64,000 bases of DNA from contig NZ_BSST01000001.1 of NCBI RefSeq assembly GCF_030161395.1, positions 2,170,001 through 2,234,000 of the forward strand, read 5' to 3'. How positions within the stretch are numbered: the stretch's first letter is position 1; the number at the start of each line of letters is the position of its first letter. Under the pieces are notes generated by a model. That model worked only from the letters and a program-made list of their open reading frames with translations, did not search any database and was not told the DNA's origin. Source of the DNA: Thalassotalea insulae (GTDB lineage Bacteria > Pseudomonadota > Gammaproteobacteria > Enterobacterales > Alteromonadaceae). The position numbers and the translations under genes are program-made. Positions 1-7,886 of the stretch are shown in pieces.

Positions 1-17
1 TTTACGTAAAAAAATAC

Positions 18-48
18 TTTACATCAACTTAAGTTGAGGTTTTACAGT
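18..48 (+). promoter_or_regulatory. MerR-family-type promoter with SoxR-box-like dyad
   Basis: A -35 element TTTACA (18-23) and a -10 element TACAGT (43-48) are separated by 19 bp, the overlong spacer typical of promoters twisted open by MerR-family activators. The spacer is filled by a perfect 14-bp palindrome, TCAACTTAAGTTGA (24-37), followed by GG. The layout resembles SoxR-type boxes but is not identical. It points into the small ORF at 83 and the VOC gene. The cognate regulator is not in the window and could lie just left of it. Calling SoxR itself would be over-reading. Confidence 0.6.
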
Positions 49-82
49 AAGCGCCGTTCATATCAAAAAAAGGAGCATTACT

Positions 83-184
83 ATGCAGTTAATTCAACCT
101 CAGACAAATAATAAACAAGTATTAAAGCGGCGATTATTAAAGCTATCACTGAAAGTATTCAATGCGACAATGGCGGGAAAATAA
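83..184 (+). CDS. 33-residue leader ORF upstream of the VOC gene
   Basis: ATG at 83 is preceded by an AGGAG ribosome site (71-75) and lies directly downstream of the MerR-type promoter. The predicted 33-residue product is basic (several Lys/Arg in the second half) and matches nothing I recognise. Its stop codon (182-184) ends one base before the next ATG at 186, so the two would be translationally coupled. It may be a real small protein, a leader peptide or the remnant of a larger gene. The ribosome site and position support translation; function is unknown. Confidence 0.4.
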   Translation: MQLIQPQTNNKQVLKRRLLKLSLKVFNATMAGK

Positions 185-185
185 T

Positions 186-608
186 ATGATCAGAATAGAA
201 CATTTGAATTTAGTAGTGGCAGATCTTGAGCAGGCATTAACTTTCTATCAAGCCGCGTTTCCTTATTGGAAAATACGTCAGCGCGGGCAAAGTCCGTGGT
301 CGGGTAAAATGAGAAACTGGTTACATTTCGGAGATGATTTTCAGTATCTCACTTTCAATGATAATGGTGTTGGCACTATTAGAGAACTAGCGGGTCATCA
401 AGTAGGATTAGCTCATTTTGCTTTTGTCGTGACTAATTTGGAGCAAGTAATTCAACGACTTGAACAAGCAGGTTTTAACATTGCTAAATCTGGTGCAGAC
501 GAGCCGTTTCGCAGAAATGTTTATTTTATTGACAATGATGGTTTTGAAGTGGAGTTTGTTGAATATCTCAGTGATCTGCCAGAGCAACGTAATCTATCAA
601 TTTCATAA
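186..608 (+). CDS. VOC-family (glyoxalase/bleomycin-resistance-like) protein
   Basis: A 140-residue single-copy vicinal-oxygen-chelate fold protein. The N-terminus IRIEHLNLVVADLEQALTFY is the typical first beta-alpha of this fold, including the metal-ligand-type His at residue 5. The middle GLAHFAFVV segment and the C-terminal DNDGFEVEFVEY supply the second His and the usual terminal Glu ligand region. Such proteins include glyoxalases, dioxygenases and antibiotic-binding proteins, and substrate cannot be told from sequence. I chose ATG 186 rather than an in-frame ATG at 162, because 186 aligns with the family start and follows the stop of the small upstream ORF. The MerR-type promoter suggests stress or toxin induction (inference). 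Confidence 0.8.
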   Translation: MIRIEHLNLVVADLEQALTFYQAAFPYWKIRQRGQSPWSGKMRNWLHFGDDFQYLTFNDNGVGTIRELAGHQVGLAHFAFVVTNLEQVIQRLEQAGFNIAKSGADEPFRRNVYFIDNDGFEVEFVEYLSDLPEQRNLSIS

Positions 609-812
609 TTCACAATATTCACTAATATCCAATTTATTTAGCTAAGTGGTAAATTAGCGAAGTTATGGAAAAAATTCGCTAAGCGGTGTTGATTTCATTT
701 AAACTAGTCTTAAGTTAGGTGCCAGTATATAAAGCTAAATTTAAACATATATTATTAAATGGTTAAGTGCTGCTGGTAATATTTTGATGAAAACACCTAA
801 GGCCTAGTTGTT

Positions 813-1736
813 GTGACGAAAAACCTGATCCCTGTGGGTGAAGTAAATATTGATTTTTATAATGCGATGTTTGGTAGTGTGCATGCTTGCAATAGTATGA
901 GCGCTATAGAAAGTGGTACATATGGTCGTGTGGTGAATATGCTTAAAGATCCAAAGGAATTGAGTGATCGCATGCCGCTGTTACCGGAAATGTTGATCAA
1001 ATTGTTGGATGCGTTAAAAGATCCTCACAGTGATATTTTTACCTATTTAGCCATTATCGAAAAAGACCCGACCTTTGCCGCCAAGGTAGTGGAAGTAGCA
1101 AATACTGCTAGATACAATCGTAATAACACCGAAGTGGTTTACTTACGTAAAGCGGCATCATTTTTAGGTACTTCCGGTTTAATGAAAATCGCCAGCACTT
1201 TATTATTGTCAGAAGTGATCCCTTGCGAACCCATATTTTATAAACTCTATGGCCGACAGATTTGGACACATTCAGTGCAATGTGCCAGCTTGTGTGAATT
1301 ATTGGCAAAAGAAGAAGGCGATAATGAGGCTGATGCTTATTTTATTGGTTTGATTCATGATTTAGGACGAATTATTGTTTTTCATTGCTTAACTGAAGTG
1401 ACAGGCAAGACATTCCGCTCATTAATGCCGTCCAGTCGGGAGTTTAAAGTATTGATGACCGACCTTTCGTTAGAGATCAGCCATTTATTAGCACAAGAGT
1501 GGCAACTACCTTCAATTTATATCGTGGCGCTTGAGCAGCAAAAAGAGCAAACACATGATACGTTAGCTGAGCTACTATTTCGTGCTAATCGCTTAAGTGA
1601 ACATTATTTGTTGTGGCAAAAACATGATGTTGTGATGAAAGACTATCAGAAGTTGCAGCAGCAATTAGCAATCAGTGATCAGGTTTTTGAACAGTTTAAT
1701 GAGCTTGCACCAGAAATAGCCGCTAATATGAGTTAA
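813..1736 (+). CDS. HDOD-domain protein
   Basis: A 307-residue protein with an HDOD domain at about residues 50-245, seen as LPLLPEM, an EKDPTFAAKVVEVANTARY segment and IGLIHDLGRI. The last resembles an HD motif but lacks the full phosphodiesterase set of residues, as is usual for HDOD proteins. Members act as non-catalytic modules in signalling and stress responses, often linked to cyclic-di-GMP or chemotaxis. There is no receiver or GGDEF domain here, so it is a stand-alone HDOD protein. The start is GTG at 813 with AAGG about 10 bases upstream; a later ATG at residue 18 is possible. It is monocistronic. Confidence 0.8.
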   Translation: MTKNLIPVGEVNIDFYNAMFGSVHACNSMSAIESGTYGRVVNMLKDPKELSDRMPLLPEMLIKLLDALKDPHSDIFTYLAIIEKDPTFAAKVVEVANTARYNRNNTEVVYLRKAASFLGTSGLMKIASTLLLSEVIPCEPIFYKLYGRQIWTHSVQCASLCELLAKEEGDNEADAYFIGLIHDLGRIIVFHCLTEVTGKTFRSLMPSSREFKVLMTDLSLEISHLLAQEWQLPSIYIVALEQQKEQTHDTLAELLFRANRLSEHYLLWQKHDVVMKDYQKLQQQLAISDQVFEQFNELAPEIAANMS

Positions 1737-2292
1737 TGGCGGTTTGTGCGATTAAATCCGTTATGCTGTTAATTAACTCACTGTGAAAGGCTGATATATT
1801 GGCTTTGTCAGTTATGAACAGTTCGACTATTTTCGAGATTAAACATACTATTATGCTTAAACTTAATGTGAATCATCTATTTCTATCAATGGAATCTAAT
1901 ACACCGTATTAAAATATCTATTAATAGTTAATTATTTTCAAAGGGTTAAGTATTAATCCTGATCTTGTATAACTTTCTTATTCAACAGCCGATTCATTTA
2001 GGGTAGAACCTCCGTTATATTCAAGATGATTTCATGTCATAGATCTGAATGTTAAGTCGTATTTTCCGCAGACGTTACTTAACTGAATCATAGCGTAAGT
2101 AGCAATTTATCGGCAGTTTCTGTTTGACACCTAACTTTTTTTTCACTCATTAATCTCTATTTATAACTAAAAAGAATAACTTCGTTCAAAAGGAATTCAA
2201 TATATTGTATGCAATATATTGAATTCCTTTTGAACGAAGATTAACATAGCTGAGCGCTTATTAATCTAATAATAAAATATCTAGGAAAAACT
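1737..2292. other. Long AT-rich intergenic region upstream of the TonB receptor
   Basis: A 556-bp gap with no credible ORF. A perfect -35 hexamer TTGACA lies at 2124-2129, but only weak -10 candidates follow (ATTAAT at 2149-2154 with a 19-bp spacer). A large perfect inverted repeat is present near the 3' end and is listed separately. Nothing else recognisable was seen. Confidence 0.5.
2180..2239. repeat. Perfect 28-bp inverted repeat with 4-nt loop
   Basis: The arms at 2180-2207 and 2212-2239 are exact reverse complements (28 bp) around the loop TATG. In RNA this gives a very stable 60-nt hairpin ending 53 bases before the TonB-receptor start codon. No T-run follows, so it is not a standard intrinsic terminator, and it lies inside the presumed leader of the receptor mRNA. 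It could stabilise the 5' end, attenuate expression, bind a protein as DNA, or be a miniature element remnant. Confidence 0.9.
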
Positions 2293-5200
2293 ATGAGTAT
2301 GAAATCAGCAAATGTATGGCGTAAAAGTCTTATAGCTGCCGCAATTGCGTGCAGCTTAAGCTCTACTGTAGCGTTCGCATATGATAAAACAACCGGTAGT
2401 ATTGAGGGGAGCGTGTTAGTTCAGAACGGTCAGTCTCTTGCTAATGTAAATGTCACACTTAAACATAATACAAAAGGCCTTGTAAAAAGAACAACAACAA
2501 ATGAAAGCGGTGAGTTTGATCTTAAAGGTCTTCCTATTGGTACCTATACAGTAACATTTTCTAAAAATGGCTATCAAACTGTATCCGAAGCCAAGCTTAC
2601 TGTTGCGGCAGGAAATACTTCCTCTTTCGATGTGTCTATGTATGCAGATAATGTTGAAGTAATTCAAGTAACAGGCGCAGCTATCCGTAACATTGATATG
2701 CAAAGCTCAACTGCACAGTTAACGATTAATGCCAGCGATTTAGCAAAATTGCCTGTTGCGCAAAATCTTGAATCAGTCGCATTACTCTCTCCAGCATCGT
2801 CGTTAGCGGCAGATCCCGATGGAGATTATGGACGAGGGGTTTCTTTTAGTGGAGCCTCACTTGCTGAAAATGGTTATTTTCTTAATGGCTTAAATATTAC
2901 CGATATCCGTAAAGGATTAGGTTATGTTGATTTTCCGTGGGAGGCTATTGCACAGACCAATGTTGTAGTGGGGGGGGTTCCTGCTGAGTATGGTAATTTT
3001 ATCGGTGGTGTTACAGATGTAGTCACTAAATCTGGTGATAATGAGTTTAAATTTGGCGCTAAAGTTGACTACAAACCGGGTAGTTTCCTCCGTTCTCGTA
3101 GCCCAGACATCTGGCAGTTTGATACTGGCCACCCTGAAACGGACGCTGATGGTAATGTGACTGGCTACCCTCTAGCCTTAGAAACATATAACGGTGAAGA
3201 TTATACCAAAGATGCCCGCTATAACATTTGGGCTAGTGGTGCAATTATTGAAGATACACTATTCTTTTATGCTTTATATAATCCACAAAAAGTGACCTAT
3301 CGTTGGGCTGATACGACAACTATGACTCAACGTGTTGACGAAGCTGATTTCTGGTTAGCAAATGTTGATTGGTATATTACTGAAGAACACAGCTTAACTT
3401 TTACTGCGATGAATAATGAATGGGAACGTAGTGATTATTTTGCCGATTACGCCTATAGTCCAACAGGTCGAGAGCAGGGTAACCGTACTGGTGAATACGG
3501 TGAGCCTACGCAATCTGAATGGGGCGGTTCATTATTTTCTGTTAATTATAATGGCTATATTACTGACGATTTAAGTGTCTCTGCAGTTTACGGTGTCACT
3601 GATCAAGATACGCTAGAAGTAAACCCTACGGAGCACTTAAGTCGTGTATGGGATAACAGGAGTGGCAGTTGGCAGCGTAGAGGTGACTGGACAAACTGGT
3701 CAAAGAGTGCCTTAACTGAAGATAAACGTACTCAAACACGTATCGATTTTGATTGGGTGTTAGATAACCATACAATTAACTTTGGTTATAGTCATGAGAA
3801 GGTTGAAACTTTTGATCGTTCAGAGTACACAGGTAACGGGTGGCGTTATGATTTGTATACTGCAACAGAAAGTCGTATTGCCAATATAAATGATATTATT
3901 AAACGTGATGCTAATAGAAGAGGTGTTGCTTACGTTCCTTCTCCTTTAGCTGTGGGCGATGATTATTTTTGGACCAAGCAATATAAGAAAAATGGTTCAA
4001 CTGAACAAAATTATCGTTCTTGGTATCTTGAAGATAATTGGGAAGTTAATGAGCAGTTAACTTTAAATTTAGGTATTCGTAATAGCTCGTTTGATGCTTC
4101 AACGGGTACTGGTGAAGAATATGTCTCTATGGATAACCAATGGGCACCTCGTTTAGGTGTTAATTACGATCTATTTGCTGATGGTGGTACTAAGTTACTT
4201 GCTAACTACGGGCGTTACTATATGCCTATTTCGCCAAACACCAGTGCTCGTATGACGCTACCAGAGGTTAACATTACAGGTTACGGTATGTTTGACGGCT
4301 TCAATGAAGAAAATAATACACCAAATCAAGTTGGGGAGTTATTTGCAGTTGAAGTTAATAGTGATGGCGAATTGGCGCAGCCAGTATCAACGTTTGTTGA
4401 TAAAGATCTAGAACCTATGTATAGCGATGAATTTGTCTTAGGTATTGAACACGAACTAAATGATGATTGGGTTATTGGTGCTCGTTATATATACCGTGAT
4501 CTTAAATCTTCGATTGAAGATACAAACTTAAGGTTCGCTTTAGTTGAAAAGTGGGGTCGGGAAAATCCAGAAGAATTACAGACACTTCAGGCACTTGGCT
4601 TAAATACTAATGTTAGTTGGTTAGCGCTTGTCATTAATCCAGGTAACCCAGTAAAGCTTGCTTATGACAAAAATCAAGATGGAACAGTAGCAAGTGATGA
4701 ATACGTGAAATGGGATGCTGACTATTTAGGCTTACCTAAAGCAAAACGTGAATATCACGCTCTAGAGTTTACGGCTGAAGGGCAAATATCTGAGAACTTT
4801 AAATTACACGCCTCTTATACTTGGTCTAAAAATGAAGGTAGTACCGAAGGTTTAGTAAGTGGTGCACATTCACAAGCCGATCCTGGTTGGTCAGGTTCAT
4901 ACGATGCGCCAGAACTAACAGATAATAGTTTTGGTCGTACTTCTAATGATGTTCCGCATAAATTAAAAATGTTTGGTGTTTACGATGTGACCGATGAACT
5001 GGCTCTTGGTTTCAACTTGAGTATTCAGCAGGGACGCCCGATTAACAAATTTGGGTATCATCCACAGGGCGTAGGATCGTGCAGTGAACCTATGTGGTTA
5101 GATGACGCGAAAACACAGTTTAATACAAATGCTGTGACAGATTGTACGGATATTCGTGGCACGGATTTTTACTACAATGGTCAATCATCTCCACGTGGTT

Positions 5201-5439
5201 CTCATGGGCATAGCAAATGGATTTACAATCTTGACTTGAGTGCTTCATATAGCACCGAAGTGGTTGGCGGTAACCTGTTTGTTTCTGCAACTATTTTCAA
5301 TATCTTTGATTTTGATACTCCAACATCATATTACGATAAAGCAGAATTAGAACAAGGTGTGGATAATCCTAACTACAGAAGACCAGAGCAATTCCAAGCA
5401 CCAAGAAGTGCACAATTAACGATGAGGTACGAGTTTTAG
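2293..5439 (+). CDS. Oar-like TonB-dependent outer-membrane receptor
   Basis: A 1048-residue outer-membrane protein. A signal peptide covers residues 1-29 (cleavage after VAFA). Residues about 35-115 form a carboxypeptidase-regulatory-like beta-sandwich (SIEGSVLVQNGQ to TYTVTFSKNGYQTV). A plug domain follows (about 125-255, with VIQVTG as a possible TonB box) and then a beta-barrel ending in the expected C-terminal aromatic residue (MRYEF). The N-terminal sandwich plus plug plus long barrel is the Oar/OmpA-related TonB-receptor layout of marine gammaproteobacteria and myxobacteria. Ligand is unknown; some Oar proteins are linked to protein export, others to uptake. The start could also be the ATG two codons later. 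A good terminator follows. Confidence 0.9.
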   Translation: MSMKSANVWRKSLIAAAIACSLSSTVAFAYDKTTGSIEGSVLVQNGQSLANVNVTLKHNTKGLVKRTTTNESGEFDLKGLPIGTYTVTFSKNGYQTVSEAKLTVAAGNTSSFDVSMYADNVEVIQVTGAAIRNIDMQSSTAQLTINASDLAKLPVAQNLESVALLSPASSLAADPDGDYGRGVSFSGASLAENGYFLNGLNITDIRKGLGYVDFPWEAIAQTNVVVGGVPAEYGNFIGGVTDVVTKSGDNEFKFGAKVDYKPGSFLRSRSPDIWQFDTGHPETDADGNVTGYPLALETYNGEDYTKDARYNIWASGAIIEDTLFFYALYNPQKVTYRWADTTTMTQRVDEADFWLANVDWYITEEHSLTFTAMNNEWERSDYFADYAYSPTGREQGNRTGEYGEPTQSEWGGSLFSVNYNGYITDDLSVSAVYGVTDQDTLEVNPTEHLSRVWDNRSGSWQRRGDWTNWSKSALTEDKRTQTRIDFDWVLDNHTINFGYSHEKVETFDRSEYTGNGWRYDLYTATESRIANINDIIKRDANRRGVAYVPSPLAVGDDYFWTKQYKKNGSTEQNYRSWYLEDNWEVNEQLTLNLGIRNSSFDASTGTGEEYVSMDNQWAPRLGVNYDLFADGGTKLLANYGRYYMPISPNTSARMTLPEVNITGYGMFDGFNEENNTPNQVGELFAVEVNSDGELAQPVSTFVDKDLEPMYSDEFVLGIEHELNDDWVIGARYIYRDLKSSIEDTNLRFALVEKWGRENPEELQTLQALGLNTNVSWLALVINPGNPVKLAYDKNQDGTVASDEYVKWDADYLGLPKAKREYHALEFTAEGQISENFKLHASYTWSKNEGSTEGLVSGAHSQADPGWSGSYDAPELTDNSFGRTSNDVPHKLKMFGVYDVTDELALGFNLSIQQGRPINKFGYHPQGVGSCSEPMWLDDAKTQFNTNAVTDCTDIRGTDFYYNGQSSPRGSHGHSKWIYNLDLSASYSTEVVGGNLFVSATIFNIFDFDTPTSYYDKAELEQGVDNPNYRRPEQFQAPRSAQLTMRYEF

Positions 5440-5454
5440 TTGTAAATTGCTTAA

Positions 5455-5483
5455 TTAAAATGCCGCTTTATGCGGCATTTTTT
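5455..5483 (+). terminator. Intrinsic terminator of the TonB-receptor gene
   Basis: The stem AAATGCCGC / GCGGCATTT with a short TTTAT-type loop is followed by a T-run, 16 bases after the receptor stop codon. Confidence 0.9.
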
Positions 5484-5662
5484 ATTTACTTATCAATTGA
5501 TTAACCTAAATAAAAAAAAGAAATATATAGTATTATTAATTCATATAACACCCATTTTTATTTCTGTTCTAAATATAGAGCTATTAATGTATATTAAATA
5601 TTGTATACTAAGTTGTGAGTTGATGTTGAGTATGCGATATGACAATTTTTAAGGAAGAAACA

Positions 5663-6115
5663 ATGAAAAAAAATAAATTCAGAAAGTTCAATTTGGGAAT
5701 TCTATCATTACTAGCTGCATCTGCTGTTGCATATGCCGGAGGAGGTTACTGGGACTACCGCAAAGTTTGTGAGTATGAAACTATTACGGTTAATGATCCT
5801 GTAACGCATTGTAGTTATAGCGGTTCTATTTATGCTGATGATCCTAGTATTGGTCGTCCTATGTATGTTACCTCTACTAAAAAACTCGATAATCATGTTT
5901 CATGCCCCGCTGAGGTGACAGTATCAAGAGTCAGAAAAGTAGAAGTTGATGATGGTAGATGGGAATTTGTACGCTTTACTGGCGAAATCTCATTAACAGA
6001 TGAATCACACAGTTATGATTCTCATGAGGAAACTCAGGTAATTGAAGGCTCTTGTCGTATGGTTAAGGTTTGGGTGCCATGTGATACTCATCGAGGATGT
6101 CAAGGGGAGCCTTAA
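5663..6115 (+). CDS. Small secreted cysteine-rich protein of unknown function
   Basis: A 150-residue protein starting at ATG 5663, chosen because AAGGAAG lies 6-8 bases upstream. A clear signal peptide (basic MKKNKFRKF, hydrophobic LGILSLLAASAVAYA) predicts export. The mature part begins GGGYWDY and holds six cysteines, enough for three disulfide bonds, with the last three clustered at the C-terminus (EGSCRMVKVWVPCDTHRGC). I do not recognise a family. It lies downstream of the Oar-like receptor but has its own terminator and is separated by the receptor's terminator, so it is its own unit. A functional link to the receptor is only a proximity guess. Confidence 0.75.
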   Translation: MKKNKFRKFNLGILSLLAASAVAYAGGGYWDYRKVCEYETITVNDPVTHCSYSGSIYADDPSIGRPMYVTSTKKLDNHVSCPAEVTVSRVRKVEVDDGRWEFVRFTGEISLTDESHSYDSHEETQVIEGSCRMVKVWVPCDTHRGCQGEP

Positions 6116-6176
6116 ACAGCAGCTTAACTTTCTCTCTTGGTTTGACTCTTATTCTCCCTAAGAGGCAAATGTTTTT

Positions 6177-6201
6177 AGCGGCTATTTAGCCGCTTTTTTT
6201 T
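6177..6201 (+). terminator. Intrinsic terminator after the secreted protein gene
   Basis: The stem AGCGGCT (6177-6183) and AGCCGCT (6188-6194) with loop ATTT is followed by eight T. Confidence 0.95.
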
Positions 6202-6204
6202 ATG

Positions 6205-6316
6205 TACAGGATGTACGGTATTTCGAAATTGCAGGAGCATTATTTCGTGTCTATACAGGATGTACGGTATTTCGAAATAGCAGGAGCACTATTTCGTGTC
6301 TGTACAGGATGTATGG
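6205..6316. repeat. 49-bp tandem repeat, about 2.3 copies
   Basis: Two near-identical 49-bp units (6205-6253 and 6254-6302) and a partial third unit from 6303 begin with TACAGGATGTACGG and contain the palindrome ATTTCGAAAT. The units differ at only a few positions. It is directly adjacent to the preceding terminator. The style (CAGGATGTA, CAGGAGCA) is that of dispersed non-coding repeats common in Alteromonadales and Vibrionales genomes (recollection, not searched). A long ORF through it is just translated repeat. Confidence 0.85.
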
Positions 6317-6350
6317 TGAATTTTTTGTTCCAGACAAAAACTAAGTACTA

Positions 6351-6378
6351 CCATCCATGTAAGCAATGTCATGGATGG
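6351..6378. repeat. 9-bp perfect inverted repeat in the dispersed-repeat region
   Basis: CCATCCATG (6351-6359) and CATGGATGG (6370-6378) flank a 10-nt loop. Together with the following CCAGGAGTGACG and GCATGGAAGCAGGAGGTAGAG stretch, it looks like the second half of the same kind of dispersed non-coding repeat as the tandem units before it. The region 6316-6452 has no credible gene. Confidence 0.7.
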
Positions 6379-6452
6379 CCAGGAGTGACGATGTATTGGG
6401 CTGCATGGAAGCAGGAGGTAGAGCAAAGCCGGAAACCTAACAAGCATTCAGG

Positions 6453-7598
6453 TTAACACTGATAAAACTGATAATTACTTTTACCTTCGCCTTTGACTTG
6501 ATACATGGCTTTGTCGGCTTTTTCAATTAACTCATTGAATTCATTGCCATCGTTAGGGTAAAGGCTGATGCCTATGCTGGCTCCTAAGCAGTAGCACGTT
6601 CGATCGACCATGATAGGGCTTTGTAGTTGCTGCAATAATTTCGTTACCATATCGCGGACTTGTTGCTGGTTTTCAAATTGTGTTGCGATCAAGACAAACT
6701 CATCTCCTCCTACTCTGGCGCAAATATCGGTACTACGAGTATGTTTGACTAAGCGCTGTGCAACAATCTTTAATACCTCGTCACCAATTTTATGCCCTGC
6801 GTTATCATTGATTGGTTTAAAATTATCCAAATCGATGTAGAGTACCGCCATTAATTGATGGGGACGGTTAGCTAAAGAGACGGCATTTTCGAACAGGTTA
6901 TTCATATAGCGTTTATTTTTTAATCCGGTGAGTGAATCGTGATAAGCGAGATTCAAGGCTTTCTCTTCTGCATCCAGTAGGCGTTTTTGAAAATTTAAGA
7001 GTATTACTGCAAGTAAAGTTAGGTAAATAATTAACATCAATAAGGTGCCAAGCAAAAAACCCCAAAAACGCCATTGTGGAATAACAAATATAATGGGATA
7101 AGAGAGCCAATGAACAGCAAGCAAGCTTGTGAAGATGGTGGCAACGAATAGCAGTTTTCGCGGTTCCTGATGTCGCTTGTGGTAGCAAATGGTTGCACAG
7201 ATAATCAGAAAGCTAATATTAACGGCAATGAGCAGTATCCGTGCAAACCAGATAGAGATATCTATGCTGGTAAAAAGCAGCATTAGAGCTTCACAAAGTA
7301 CTGTGGCGCTAATAATTAACTGCAACTGTTGCCGAGAATTTAAAAATTTTAAAATACCTATCAGTAAACAGGCTTTTTCCGGCATATTAAATAATGCGTA
7401 CAGTAGTAATTGTAACTGACTGTCTTGTATGGAGGTTGTGAATAATAATGACAGTCTGGCTAATAATGCAAACGCTGTGGCAAGTGCCCACCAGCCAGCA
7501 CCTGGACTAGTTCTCGAAACCTGACTTATCCAAAGAAACAAGATAAAAATGGTGAAATAAATGGTAGAACCAATGGTATGTACGAGCTGATACACCAT
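6453..7598 (-). CDS. Membrane-bound GGDEF diguanylate cyclase
   Basis: A 381-residue protein that makes cyclic-di-GMP. About six to seven hydrophobic segments fill residues 1-205 as an N-terminal membrane sensor, joined by a short helix to a GGDEF domain (about 215-380). The active site is intact (RVGGDEF). An inhibitory I-site RxxD (RSTD) sits five residues upstream of GGDEF, so product inhibition is expected. The domain opens with AYHDSLTGLKNKRY and includes LYIDLDNFKPIND, both typical. There is no EAL domain. It is monocistronic and points toward the repeat region. What the membrane part senses cannot be read. Confidence 0.9.
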   Translation of the reverse strand: MVYQLVHTIGSTIYFTIFILFLWISQVSRTSPGAGWWALATAFALLARLSLLFTTSIQDSQLQLLLYALFNMPEKACLLIGILKFLNSRQQLQLIISATVLCEALMLLFTSIDISIWFARILLIAVNISFLIICATICYHKRHQEPRKLLFVATIFTSLLAVHWLSYPIIFVIPQWRFWGFLLGTLLMLIIYLTLLAVILLNFQKRLLDAEEKALNLAYHDSLTGLKNKRYMNNLFENAVSLANRPHQLMAVLYIDLDNFKPINDNAGHKIGDEVLKIVAQRLVKHTRSTDICARVGGDEFVLIATQFENQQQVRDMVTKLLQQLQSPIMVDRTCYCLGASIGISLYPNDGNEFNELIEKADKAMYQVKGEGKSNYQFYQC

Positions 7599-7886
7599 TA
7601 AAACAATCTCAATAAATGCTGCTAGATAGTCAGCTTGCTAATAATCATCAATCCTTGTCATGCACTCGGGCTAATGAATTAATCCTTTATATCAATACTA
7701 GCGTAAAAGTAATTTTTAACCAGTGTGTCATTTGTGCTGTTAGCATCTACCATAATCGCTTGATTACAATGTGTGTTGTTTATTTGTTTTACCTACGACT
7801 TATGTCTTAGTTTTTGAGATGTTTTTTCAGTGCTTAACTTGATAAGGTAACTGGGTGAAAAATGATAGTAACAACTGAGTGGTAAT

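Noticed and set aside
5470..5652. 60-codon plus-strand ORF after the receptor terminator
   Set aside because: No ribosome site, overlaps the terminator and the leader of the secreted protein gene, and composition is that of AT-rich spacer.
6205..6316. Possible CRISPR array
   Set aside because: Units are directly adjacent with no spacers and only 2.3 copies; no cas genes.
6202..6456. 84-codon plus-strand ORF
   Set aside because: It is translation of the 49-bp tandem repeat and the following dispersed repeat.
7616..7810. 64-codon plus-strand ORF upstream of the CrbS-like gene
   Set aside because: No ribosome site and no recognisable domain; looks like chance in spacer.
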